From Antedon mediterranea (Eukaryota > Echinodermata > Crinoidea > Comatulida > Antedonidae), in the NCBI RefSeq assembly GCF_964355755.1, contig NC_092675.1:12477312-12541311 (forward strand): a stretch of 64,000 nt of DNA, read 5' to 3'. Position 1 is the stretch's first letter, and the number at the start of each line of letters is the position of its first letter. The notes under the pieces were generated by a model. That model did not search any database, was not told the origin of the DNA, and saw only the letters and a program-made list of their open reading frames with translations. A program made the position numbers and the translations under genes. This document shows positions 1 to 12,850 of this stretch, one piece after another.

Positions 1-3000
1 AAACTGTTACTGACTAATCAACTACATTTCGACTAGACAATTCACTGATTATTCTAATATGTATTTGCAGTTTAAATTCTCTAAACTGTTACTGTATAAT
101 CAACTGTATTTTGACTAGACAATTCATTGATTATTGTACTATTTACACACAGTTTAAATTCTTTAAACTGTTACTGAATAAACAACTGTCTTTTGACTAG
201 ACAATTCACTGCTCATTCTATTTATTTGCAGTTTAAATTATCTAAACTGTTACTGAATAATCAACTGTCTTTTGACTAAACAATTCACTGATTATTCTAC
301 TATGTATTTGCAGTTTAAATTCTCTAAACTGTTACTGAATAATAAACTACATTTCGACTAGACAATTCATTGATTATTCTACTATGTATTTGCAGTTTAA
401 ATTCTCTAAACTGATACTGACTAATCAACTACATTTTGACTAGACAATTCACTGATTATTCTACTATGTATTTGCAGTTTAAATTCTCTAAACTGTTACT
501 GAATAATCAAATGTCTTTTGACTAAACAATTCACTGATTATTCTACTATTTACACACAGTTTAAATTCTCTAAACTGTTATTGACTAATCAACTACTTTT
601 GACTAGACAATTCACCTATTATTCTACTATGTATTTGCAGTTTAAATTATCTAAACTGTTACTGACTAATCAACTACATTTCGACTAGACAATTAACTGA
701 TTATTCTAATATGTATTTGCAGTTTAAATTCTCTAAACTGTTACTGTATAATCAACTGTATTTTGACTAGACAATTCATTGATTATTGTACTATTTACAC
801 ACAGTTTAAATTCTCTAAACTGTTACTGAATAATCAACTGTCTTTTGACTAGACAATTCACTGCTTATTCTATGTATTTGCAAAATAAATTATCTAAACT
901 GTTACTGAATAATCAAATTTCTTTTGACTAAACAATTCACTGATTATTCTACTATGTCTTTGCAGTTTAAATTCTCTAAACTGTTACTGAATAATAAACT
1001 ACATTTCGACTAGACAATTCACTGATTATTCTACTATGTATTTGCAATTGAAATTCCCTAAACTGTTACTGAATAATAAACGGTCTTTTGACTAAACAAT
1101 TCACTGATTATTCTACTATGTATTTACAGTTTAAATTCTCTAAACTGTTACTGACAAATCAACTACATTTTGTCTAGACAATTCACTGATTATTCTACTA
1201 TGTATTTGCAGTTTAAATTATCTAAACTGTTACTGAATAATAAATGGTCTTTTGACTAGACAATTCACTGATTATTCTACTATTTACACACAGTTTAAAT
1301 TTTCTAAACTGTTCCTGAATAATCAACTGTATTTTGACTAAAAAATTCACTGATTATTCTACTGTGTATTTGCAGTTTAAATTATCTAAACTGTTACTGA
1401 ATAATCAACTGTCTTTTGACTAAACAATTCACTGATTATTCTACTATGTATTTGCAGTTTAAATTCTCTAAACTGTTACTGAATAATAAACTATATTTCG
1501 ACTAGACAATTCACTGATTATTCTACTATGTATTTGCAGTTGAAATTCCCTAAACTGTTACTGAATAATAAACGGTCTTTTGACTAAACAATTCACTGAT
1601 TATTCTACTATGCATTTACAGTTTAAATTCTCTAAACTGTTACTGAATAATCAACTGTCTTTTGACTAGACAATTCACTGCTTATTCTATGTATTTGCAG
1701 TTTAAATTATCTAAACTGTTACTGAATAATCAACTGTCTTTTGACTAAACAATTCACTGATTTTTCTACTATGTATTTGCAGTTTAAATTCTCTAAACTG
1801 TTACTGAATAATAAACTACATTTCGACTAGACAATTCACTGATTATTCTACTATGTATTTGCAGTTGAAATTCCCTAAACTGTTACTGGATAATAAACGG
1901 TCTTTTGACTAAACAATTCACTGATTATTCTACTATGTATTTACAGTTTAAATTCTGTAAACTGTTACTGACTAATCAACTACATTTTGACTAGACAATT
2001 CACTGATTATTCTACTATGTATTTGCAGTTTAAATTATCTAAACTGTTACTGAATAATAAATGGCCTTTTGACTAGACAATTCACTGATTATTCTACTAT
2101 TTACACACAGTTTAAATTCTCTAAACTGTTCCTTAATAATCAACTGTATTTTGACTAAAAAATTCACTGATTATTCTACTATGTATTTGCAGTTTAAATT
2201 CTCTAAACTGTTACTGAAAAATCAACTGTCTTTTGACTAAAAAATTTACTGATTATTCTACTATGTATTTGCAGTTTAAATTTTCTAAACTGTTACTTAC
2301 TAATCAACTACATTTCGACTAGACAATTCACTGATTATTCTACTATGTATTTGCAGTTTAAATTCTCTAAACTGTTACTGACTAATAAACTACATTTTGA
2401 CTAGACAATTCACTGATTATTCTACTATGTATTTGCAGTTTAAATTCTCTAAACTGTTACTGACTAATCAACTACATTTTGACTAGACAATTGACTGATT
2501 ATTCTACTATGTATTTGCAGTTTAAATTCTCTAAACTGTTACTGAATAATCAACTGTCTTTTGACTAAACAATTCACTGATTATTCTACAATTTACACAC
2601 AGTTTAAATTCTCTAAACTGTTCCTGAATAATCAACTGTATTTTGACTAAACAATTCACTGATTATTCTACTATGTATTTGCAGTTTAAATTCTCTAAAC
2701 TGTAACTGAATAATCAACTGTCTTTTGACTAAACAATTCACTGATTATTCTACTATGTATTTGCAGTTTAAATTCTCTAAACTGTTACTGACTAATCAAC
2801 TACATTTCGACTAGACAATTCACTGATTATTCTACTATGTATTTGCAGTTTAAATTATCTAAACTGTTACTGACTAATCAACTACTTTTGACTAGACAAT
2901 TCACTGATTATTCTACTATGTATTTTCAGTTTAAATTATCTAAACTGTTACTGACTAATCAACTACATTTCGACTAGACAATTCACTGATTATTCTAATA

Positions 3001-6000
3001 TGTATTTGCAGTTTAAATTCTCTAAACTGTTACTGTATAATCAACTGTATTTTGACTAGACAATTCATTGATTATTGTACTATTTACACACAGTTTAAAT
3101 TATCTAAACTGTTACTGAATAATAAACGGTCTTTTGACTAGACAATTCACTGCTTATTCTATGTATTTGCAGTTTAAATTATCTAAACTGTTACTGAATA
3201 ATCAACTGTCTTTTGACTAAACAATTCACTGCTTATTCTATGTATTTGCAGTTTAAATTATCTAAACTGTTACTGAATAATCAACTGTCTTTTGACTAAA
3301 CAATTCACTGATTATTCTACTATGTATTTGCAGTTTAAATTCTCTAAACTGTTACTGAATAATAAACTACATTTCGACTAGACAATTCACTGATTATTCT
3401 ACTATGTATTTGCAGTTTAAATTCTCTAAACTGTTACTGAATAATAAACGGTCTTTTGACTAGACAATTCACTGATTATTCTACTATGTATTTGCAGTTT
3501 AAATTATCTAAACTGTTACTGACTAATCAACTACATTTTGACTAGACAATTCACTGATTATTCTACTATTTACACACAGTTTAAATTCTCTAAACTGTTC
3601 CTGAATAATCAACTGTATTTTGACTAAACAATTCACTGATTATTCTACTATGTATTTGCAGTTTAAATTCTCTAAACTGTTACTGAATAATCAACTGTCT
3701 TTTGACTAAACAATTCACTGATTATTCTACTATGTATTTGCAGTTTAAATTATCTAAACTGTTACTGACAAATCAACTACATTTCGACTAGACAATTCAC
3801 TGATTATTCTACTATGTATTTGCAGTTTAAATTCTCTAAACTGTTACTGACTAATCAACTACATTTTGACTAGACAATTCACTGATTATTCTACTATGTA
3901 TTTGCAGTTTAAATTCTCTAAACTGTTACCGACTAATCAACTACATTTTGACTAGACAATTCACTGATTATTCTATTACGTATTTGCAGTTTAAATTCTG
4001 TAAACTGTTACTGAATAATCAACTGTCTTTTGACTAAACAATTCACTGATTATTCTACTATTTACACACAGTTTAAATTCTCTAAACTGTTCCTGAATAA
4101 TCAACTGTATTTTGACTAAACAATTCACTGATTATTCTACTATGTATTTGCAGTTTAAATTCTCTAAACTGTTACTGAATAATCAACTGTCTTTTGACTA
4201 AACAATTCACTGATTATTCTACTATGTATTTGCAGTTTAAATTCTCTAAACTGTTACTGACTAATCAACTACATTTCGACTAGACAATTCACTGATTATT
4301 CTACTATGTATTTGCAGTTTAAATTATCTAAACTGTTACTGATTAATCAACTACATTTCGACTAGACAATTCACTGATTATTCTACTATGTATTTCCAGT
4401 TTAAATTATCTAAACTGTTACTGAATAATAAACGGTCTTTTGACTAGACAATTCACTGATTATTCTACTATGTATTTGCAGTTTAAATTATCTAAACTGT
4501 TACTGACTAATCAACTACATTTTGACTAGACAATTCACTGATTATTCTACTATGTATTTGCAGTTTAAATTCTCTAAACTGTTACTGACTAATCAACTAC
4601 ATTTTGACTAGACAATTCACTGATTATTCTACTATGTATTTGCAGTTTAAATTCTCTAAACTGTTACTGACTAATCAACTACATTTTGACTAGACAATTG
4701 ACTGATTATTCTACTATGTATTTACAGTTTAAATTCTCTAAACTGTTACTGAATAATCAACTGTCTTTTGACTAAACAATTCACTGATTATTCTACAATT
4801 TACACACAGTTTAAATTCTCTAAACTGTTCCTGAATAATCAACTGTATTTTGACTATACAATTCACTGATTATTCTACTATGTATTTGCAGTTTAAATTC
4901 TCTAAACTGTAACTGAATAATCAACTGTCTTTTGACTAAACAATTCACTGATTATTCTACTATGTATTTGCAGTTTAAATTCTCTAAACTGTTACTGACT
5001 AATCAACTACATTTCGACTAGACAATTCAATGATTATTCTACTATGTATTTGCAGTTTAAATTATCTAAACTGTTACTGACTAATCAACTACTTTTGACT
5101 AGACAATTCACTGATTATTCTACTATGTATTTTCAGTTTAAATTATCTAAACTGTTACTGACTAATCAACTACATTTCGACTAGACAATTCACTGATTAT
5201 TCTAATATGTATTTGCAGTTTAAATTCTCTAAACTGTTACTGTATAATCAACTGTATTTTGACTAGACAATTCATTGATTATTGTACTATTTACACACAG
5301 TTTAAATTATCTAAACTGTTACTGAATAATAAACGGTCTTTTGACTAGACAATTCACTGCTTATTCTATGTATTTGCAGTTTAAATTATCTAAACTGTTA
5401 CTGAATAATCAACTGTCTTTTGACTAAACAATTCACTGCTTATTCTATGTATTTGCAGTTTAAATTATCTAAACTGTTACTGAATAATCAACTGTCTTTT
5501 GACTAAACAATTCACTGATTATTCTACTATGTATTTGCAGTTTAAATTCTCTAAACTGTTACTGAATAATAAACTACATTTCGACTAGACAATTCACTGA
5601 TTATTCTATTATGTATTTGCAGTTTAAATTCTCTAAACTGTTACTGAATAATTAACGGTCTTTTGACTAGACAATTCACTGATTATTCTACTATGTATTT
5701 GCAGTTTAAATTCTCTAAACTGTTACTGACTAATCAACTACATTTTGACTAGACAATTCACTGATTATTCTACTATTTACACAGAGTTTAAATTCTCTAA
5801 ACTGTTCCTGAATAATCAACTGTATTTTGACTAAACAATTCACTGATTATTCTACTATGTATTTGCAGTTTAAATTCTCTAAACTGTTACTGAATAATCA
5901 ACTGTCTTTTGACTAAACAATTCACTGATTATTCTACTATGTATTTGCAGTTTAAATTATCTAAACTGTTACTGACAAATCAACTACATTTCGACTAGAC

Positions 6001-6668
6001 AATTCACTGATTATTCTACTATGTATTTGCAGTTTAAATTCTCTAAACTGTTACTGACTAATCAACTACATTTTGACTAGACAATTCACTGATTATTCTA
6101 CTATGTATTTGCTGTTTAAATTCTCTAAACTGTTACCGACTAATCAACTACATTTTGACTAGACAATTCACTGATTATTCTATTACGTATTTGCAGTTTA
6201 AATTCTGTAAACTGTTACTGAATAATCAACTGTCTTTTGACTAAACAATTCACTGATTATTCTACTATTTACACACAGTTTAAATTCTCTAAACTGTTCC
6301 TGAATAATCAACTGTATTTTGACTAAACAATTCACTGATTATTCTACTATGTATTTGCAGTTTAAATTCTCTAAACTGTTACTGAATAATCAACTGTCTT
6401 TTGACTAAACTATTCACTGATTATTCTACTATGTATTTGCAGTTTAAATTCTCTAAACTGTTACTGACTAATCAACTACATTTCGACTAGACAATTCACT
6501 GATTATTCTACTATGTATTTGCAGTTTAAATTATCTAAACTGTTACTGATTAATCAACTACATTTCGACTAGACAATTCACTGATTATTCTACTATGTAT
6601 TTCCAGTTTAAATTATCTAAACTGTTACTGACTAATCAACTACATTTATACTAGACAATTCACTGATT
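1..6668. repeat. Satellite A tandem array, block 1
   Basis: This is a contiguous head-to-tail array of an 82-bp monomer, about 81 copies. Each copy starts near AAACTGTTACTGAATAATCA and ends near GCAGTTTAAATTCTCT. Three alternating segments vary between copies: CTACATTTCGACTAG or CTGTCTTTTGACTAA in the middle, TATGTATTTGCAG or TATTTACACACAG near the end, and TTCTCT or TTATCT at the end. Short monomers of 79 bp lack three bases in the TGCTTATTCTATG variant, and 80-bp monomers lack two bases (CTACTTTTGAC). No open frame of note crosses the array. It is non-coding satellite DNA. The window starts inside the array, so its left limit is unknown. Confidence 0.97.
2280..6652. repeat. 2207-bp tandem duplication of satellite A (higher-order repeat)
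   Basis: Diagnostic variants recur at a constant offset of 2207 bp, about 27 monomers. Examples are TTGACTGATT at 2491 and 4698, the shortened ACTACTTTTGACT at 2881 and 5088, AATAAACGGT at 3121 and 5328, TTCTATTACG at 3971 and 6178, and TATTTCCAGT near 4391 and 6598. The two copies run roughly 2280-4445 and 4487-6652. Copy limits are approximate because neighbouring monomers resemble each other. Confidence 0.88.
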
Positions 6669-8405
6669 CTTCAAATCGCATTTGGAGACGTTTTAGACCA
6701 TGTTGTGATTTTCGAAAAAACTTGTTAACATAAAAACACCAAAGTGCTTAGAATAGCTTCAAATCGCATTTGGAGACGTTTTAGACCATTTTGTGAATTT
6801 CGATGAAACTTGTTTACACAAAAACATCAAAGTGCTTAAAATCACATTATAAACCGTTTTAGACCATTTTGAGCATTTCGATAACACTTTTCACACAAAA
6901 ACATCAAAGAGCACAAAATAGCTTAATATCGAATTTAAAAACCTTTTAGACCATTTTGAGCATTTAGACAAAACTTTTTCACACAAAACACCAAAGTGCT
7001 TAGAATAGCTTCAAATCGCATTTGGAGACGTTTTAGACCATTTTGTGATTTTCGAAAAAACTTGTTAACATAAAAACACCAAAGTGATTAGAATAGCTTC
7101 AAATCGCATTTGGAGACGTTTTAGACCATTTTGTGATTTTCGAAAAAACTTGTTAACATAAAAACACCAAAGTGCTTAGAATAGCTTCAAATCGCATTTG
7201 TAGACGTTTTAGACCATTTTGTGATTTTCGAAAAAACTTGTTAACATAAAAACACCAAAGTTCTTAGAATAGCTTCAAATCGCATTTGGAGACGTTTTAG
7301 ACCATTTTGTTATTTTCGAAAAAACTTGTTAACATAAAGAAACCAAAGTGCTTAGAATAGCGTCAACTCGTATTTGGAGACGTTTTAGACCATTTTGTGA
7401 TTTTCGTAAAAACTTGTTAACATAAAAACACCAAAGTGCTTAGAATAGCTTCAAATCGCATTTGGAGACGTTTTAGACCATTTTGTGATTTTCGAAAAAA
7501 ACTTGTTAACTTAAAAACACCAAAGTGCTTAGAATAGCTTCAAATCACATTTGGAGACGTTTTAGACCATTTTGTGAATTTCGAAAAAAACTTGTTAACA
7601 TAAAAACACAAAAGTGCTTAGAATAGCTTCAAATCGCATTTGGAGACGTTTTAGACCATTTTGTGCATTTCGATGAAACTTGGTTACACAAAAACATCAA
7701 AGTGCTTAAAATCACATTATAAACCGTTTTAGACCATTTTGAGAATTTCGATAACACTGTTCACACAAAAACATCAAAAAGCACAAAATAGCTTAATATC
7801 GTATTTAAAAACGTTTTAGACCATTTTGAGCATTTCGACAAAACTTTTTTACACAAAACACCAAAGTGCTTAGAATAATTTCAAATCGCATTTGGAGACG
7901 TTTTAGACCAATTTGTGCATTTCGATGAAACTTGGTTACACAAAAACATCAAAGTGCTTAAAATCACCTTATAAACCGTTTTAGACCATTTTGAGCATTT
8001 CGATAACACTTTTCACACAAAAACATCAAAGAGCACAAAATAGCTTAATATCGAATTTAAAAACGTTTTAGACCATTATGAGCATTTAGACAAAACTTTT
8101 TCACACAAAACACCAAAGTGCTTAGTATAGCTTCAAATCGCATTCGGAGACGTTTTAGACCATTTTGTGATTTTCGAAAAAACTTGTTAACATAAAAACA
8201 ACAAAGTGCTTAGAATAGCTTCAATTCACATTTGGAGACATTTTAGACCAATTTGTGATTTTCGAAAAAACTTGTCAACATAAAAACACCAAAGTGTTTA
8301 GAATAGCTTCAAATCGCATTTGGAGACGTTTTAAACCAATTTGTGTTTTTCGAAAAAACTTATCAACATAAAAACACCAAAGTGCTTAGAATAGCGTCAA
8401 ATCGT
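6669..8405. repeat. Satellite B block 1 (1737 bp)
   Basis: This array holds related monomers that all contain GTTTTAGACCATTTTG or a close variant. Type 1 is 88 bp, runs AGCTTCAAATCGCATTTGG to GTGCTTAGAAT and contains TTTTCGAAAA. Type 1' is 88 bp and has GATGAAACTTGGTTACAC in its second half. Type 2 is 77 bp, from CACATTATAAACC to GAGCACAAAAT. Type 3 is 87 bp, from AGCTTAATATCG to GTGCTTAGAAT. Types 1', 2 and 3 normally follow each other in that order (252 bp) between runs of type 1. The block is entered from satellite A at CTGATTCTTCAAATCGC and left at CAAATCGTATCAACTAC. Confidence 0.96.
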
Positions 8406-9259
8406 ATCAACTACATTTTGACTAGACAATTCACTGATTATTCTACTATGTATTTGCAGTTTAAATTATCTAAACTGTTACTGAATAATAAACGGTTTTT
8501 TGACTAGACAATTCACTGATTATTCTACTATTTACACACAGTTTAAATTCTCTAAACTGTTCCTGAATAATCAACTGTATTTTGACTAAAAAATTCACTG
8601 ATTATTCTACTATGTATTTGCAGTTTAAATTCTCTAAACTGTTACTGAATAATCAACTGTCTTTTGACTAAACAATTCACTGATTATTCTACTATGTATT
8701 TGCAGTTTAAATTCTCTAAACTGTTACTGACTAATCAACTACATTTCGACTAGACAATTCACTGATTATTCTACTATGTATTTGCAGTTTAAATTCTCTA
8801 AACTGTTACTGACTAATCAACTACATTTTGACTAGACAATTCACTGATTATTCTACTATGTATTTGCAGTTTAAATTCTCTAAACTGTTACCGACTAATC
8901 AACTACATTTTGACTAGACAATTCACTGATTATTCTATTATGTATTTACAGTTTAAATTCTCTAAACTGTTACTGAATAATCAACTGTCTTTTGACTAAA
9001 CAATTCACTGATTATTCTACTATTTACACACAGTTTAAATTCTCTAAACTGTTACTGAATAATCAACTACATTTCGACTAGACAATTCACTGAATATTCT
9101 ACTATGTATTTGCAGTTTAAATTATCTAAACTGTTACTGATTAATCAACTACATTTCGACTAGACAATTCACTGATTATTCTACTATGTATTTCCAGTTT
9201 AAATTATCTAAACTGTTACTGACTAATCAACTACATTTCGACTAGACAATTCACTGATT
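8406..9259. repeat. Satellite A block 2 (854 bp)
   Basis: About 10.4 monomers of the 82-bp satellite A lie between two satellite B blocks. It has the same length as the block at 14174-15027 and nearly the same sequence. Both contain the rare AAACGGTTTTTTGAC variant in the second monomer and a TATTTCCAG variant near the end. It begins and ends in mid-monomer at the recurrent A/B breakpoints. Confidence 0.95.
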
Positions 9260-11161
9260 CTTCAAATCGCATTTGGAAACGTTTTAGACCATGTTGTGAT
9301 TTTCGAAAAAACTTGTTAACATAAAAACACCAAAGTGCTTAGAATAGCTTCAAATCGCATTTGGAGACGTTTTAGACCATTTTGTGAATTTCGATGAAAC
9401 TTGTTTACACAAAAACATCAAAGTGCTTAAAATCACATTATAAACCGTTTTAGACCATTTTGAGCATTTCGATAACACTTTTCACACAAAAACATCAAAG
9501 AGCACAAAATAGCTTAATATCGAATTTAAAAACCTTTTAGACCATTTTGAGCATTTAGACAAAACTTTTTCACACAAAACACCAAAGTGCTTAGAATAGC
9601 TTCAAATCGCATTTGGAGACGTTTTAGACCATTTTGTGATTTTCGAAAAAACTTGTTAACATAAAAACACCAAAGTGATTAGAATAGCTTCAAATCGCAT
9701 TTGGAGACGTTTTAGACCATTTTGTGATTTTCGAAAAAACTTGTTAACATAAAAACACCAAAGTGCTTAGAATAGCTTCAAATCGCATTTGTAGACGTTT
9801 TAGACCATTTTGTGATTTTCGAAAAAACTTGTTAACATAAAAACACCAAAGTTCTTAGAATAGCTTCAAATCGCATTTGGAGACGTTTTAGACCATTTTG
9901 TTATTTTCGAAAAAACTTGTTAACATAAAGAAACCAAAGTGCTTAGAATAGCGTCAACTCGTATTTGGAGACGTTTTAGACCATTTTGTGATTTTCGTAA
10001 AAACTTGTTAACATAAAAACACCAAAGTGCTTAGAATAGCTTCAAATCGCATTTGGAGACGTTTTAGACCATTTTGTGATTTTCGAAAAAAACTTGTTAA
10101 CTTAAAAACACCAAAGTGCTTAGAATAGCTTCAAATCACATTTGGAGACGTTTTAGACCATTTTGTGAATTTCGAAAAAAACTTGTTAACATAAAAACAC
10201 AAAAGTGCTTAGAATAGCTTCAAATCGCATTTGGAGACGTTTTAGACCATTTTGTGCATTTCGATGAAACTTGGTTACACAAAAACATCAAAGTGCTTAA
10301 AATCACATTATAAACCGTTTTAGACCATTTTGAGCATTTCGATAACACTGTTCACACAAAAACATCAAAAAGCACAAAATAGCTTAATATCGTATTTAAA
10401 AACGTTTTAGACCATTTTGAGCATTTCGACAAAACTTTTTTACACAAAACACCAAAGTGCTTAGAATAATTTCAAATCGCATTTGGAGACGTTTTAGACC
10501 AATTTGTGCATTTCGATGAAACTTGGTTACACAAAAACATCAAAGTGCTTAAAATCACCTTATAAACCGTTTTAGACCATTTTGAGCATTTCGATAACAC
10601 TTTTCACACAAAAACATCAAAGAGCACAAAATAGCTTAATATCGTATTTAAAAACGTTTTAGACCATTTTGTGCATTTCGATGAAACTTGGTTACACAAA
10701 AACATCAAAGTGCTTAAAATCACCTTATAAACCGTTTTAGACCATTTTGAGCATTTCGATAACACTTTTCACACAAAAACATCAAAGAGCACAAAATAGC
10801 TTAATATCGAATTTAAAAACGTTTTAGACCATTATGAGCATTTAGACAAAACTTTTTCACACAAAACACCAAAGTGCTTAGTATAGCTTCAAATCGCATT
10901 CGGAGACGTTTTAGACCATTTTGTGATTTTCGAAAAAACTTGTTAACATAAAAACAACAAAGTGCTTAGAATAGCTTCAATTCACATTTGGAGACATTTT
11001 AGACCAATTTGTGATTTTCGAAAAAACTTGTCAACATAAAAACACCAAAGTGTTTAGAATAGCTTCAAATCGCATTTGGAGACGTTTTAAACCAATTTGT
11101 GTTTTTCGAAAAAACTTATCAACATAAAAACACCAAAGTGCTTAGAATAGCGTCAAATCGT
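9260..11161. repeat. Satellite B block 2 (1902 bp)
   Basis: This is a near-copy of the block at 6669-8405, with the same order of monomer variants, for example GTTCTTAGAAT, the CATAAAGAAACC variant and AACTTAAAAACACC in the same sequence. It is 165 bp longer because of an internal duplication of one 88-bp plus one 77-bp monomer. Confidence 0.95.
10506..10835. repeat. 165-bp tandem duplication inside satellite B block 2
   Basis: GTGCATTTCG at 10506 recurs at 10671. The intervening type 1'/type 2 pair, including the uncommon CACCTTATAAACC variant, is present twice, whereas the blocks at 6669 and 11688 have it once at this place. The duplicated length equals 88 + 77 bp, so the register of monomers is kept. 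Confidence 0.9.
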
Positions 11162-11687
11162 ATCAACTACATTTTGACTAGACAATTCACTGATTATTCT
11201 ACTATGTATTTGCAGTTTAAATTATCTAAACTGTTACTGAATAATAAACGGTTTTTTGACTAGACAATTCACTGATTATTCTACTATTTACACACAGTTT
11301 AAATTCTCTAAACTGTTCCTGAATAATCAACTGTATTTTGACTAAAAAATTCACTGATTATTCTACTATGTATTTGCAGTTTAAATTCTCTAAACTGTTA
11401 CTGAATAATCAACTGTCTTTTGACTAAACAATTCACTGATTATTCTACTATGTATTTGCAGTTTAAATTCTCTAAACTGTTACTGACTAATCAACTACAT
11501 TTCGACTAGACAATTCACTGATTATTCTACTATGTATTTGCAGTTTAAATTCTCTAAACTGTTACTGACTAATCAACTACATTTTGACTAGACAATTCAC
11601 TGATTATTCTACTATGTATTTGCAGTTTAAATTCTCTAAACTGTTACTGACTAATCAACTACATTTCGACTAGACAATTCACTGATT
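11162..11687. repeat. Satellite A block 3 (526 bp, internally deleted)
   Basis: This satellite A segment has the same two borders as the 854-bp blocks on either side of it. It is 328 bp shorter, which is exactly four 82-bp monomers. The loss fits unequal exchange between aligned monomers. Confidence 0.94.
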
Positions 11688-12465
11688 CTTCAAATCGCAT
11701 TTGGAAACGTTTTAGACCATGTTGTGATTTTCGAAAAAACTTGTTAACATAAAAACACCAAAGTGCTTAGAATAGCTTCAAATCGCATTTGGAGACGTTT
11801 TAGACCATTTTGTGCATTTCGATGAAACTTGGTTACAGAAAAACATCAAAGTGCTTAAAATCACATTATAAACCGTTTTAGACCATTTTTAGCATTTCGA
11901 TAACACTTTTCACACAAAAACATCAAAGAGCACAAAATAGCTTAATATCGAATTTAAAAACCTTTTAGACCATTTTGAGCATTTAGACAAAACTTTTTCA
12001 CACAAAACACCAAAGTGCTTAGAATAGCTTCAAATCGCATTTGGAGACGTTTTAGACCATTTTGTGATTTTCGAAAAAACTTGTTAACATAAAAACACCA
12101 AAGTGATTAGAATAGCTTCAAATCGCATTTGGAGACGTTTTAGACCATTTTGTGATTTTCGAAAAAACTTGTTAACATAAAAACACCAAAGTGCTTAGAA
12201 TAGCTTCAAATCGCATTTGTAGACGTTTTAGACCATTTTGTGATTTTCGAAAAAACTTGTTAACATAAAAACACCAAAGTTCTTAGAATAGCTTCAAATC
12301 GCATTTGGAGACGTTTTAGACCATTTTGTTATTTTCGAAAAAACTTGTTAACATAAAGAAACCAAAGTGCTTAGAATAGCGTCAACTCGTATTTGGAGAC
12401 GTTTTAGACCATTTTGTGATTTTCGTAAAAACTTGTTAACATAAAAACACCAAAGTGCTTAGAAT
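11688..12465. repeat. Satellite B block 3, left part
   Basis: Satellite B monomers in the same order as the block at 6669. The block stops at AGTGCTTAGAAT, where the foldback element is inserted at a boundary between two type 1 monomers. The last three bases, AAT at 12463-12465, are the left copy of the probable target-site duplication. Confidence 0.95.
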
Positions 12466-12845
12466 GGGTATTGCTAAACACCGCAAACCCCGCAAACCCC
12501 CGCAAACCTCCAAAAAAACATAGCAAACCCCATCGAACCAACATAAAAGTGATTGAATCATGTAGTGTACAACCTACTGGGTATATCAATGTAAAAAAAA
12601 AATTAAATTTCTACTGTTAACAACTTATTTTTGGGGTAAAACATCATTTTTTGGTCAAAAATGATTGCTAAACCCCGCAAACCTCCAAAAAAATATAGCA
12701 AACCCCACCGAACCAACATAAAAGTGATTGAATCATGTAGTGTACAACCCACTGGGTATATCCATGTAAAAAAAATATTAAATTTCTACTGTTAACTATT
12801 TATTTTTGGGGTAAAACATCATTTTTTGGTCAAAAATGATTGCTA
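12466..12845 (+). repeat. Left arm of the foldback element
   Basis: Two head-to-tail copies of a unit of about 175 bp. Each has a C-rich start (CCCCGCAAACCTCC), a middle with GTGATTGAATCATGTAGTG, and an A/T-rich end with TTTTTTGGTCAAAAATGATT. The first copy has extra CCCCGCAAAC repeats at its outer end. Confidence 0.85.
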
Positions 12846-12850
12846 ATTTT

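Noticed and set aside
1-6668. CRISPR-like array (short repeats with alternating variable parts)
   Set aside because: Monomers are contiguous, with no unique spacers and no cas genes. The variable zones are a few recurring alternatives. The genome looks eukaryotic.
9091-9105. Single-base variants such as GAATATTC in satellite A as functional sites
   Set aside because: These are isolated point changes in one monomer, as expected of satellite drift.
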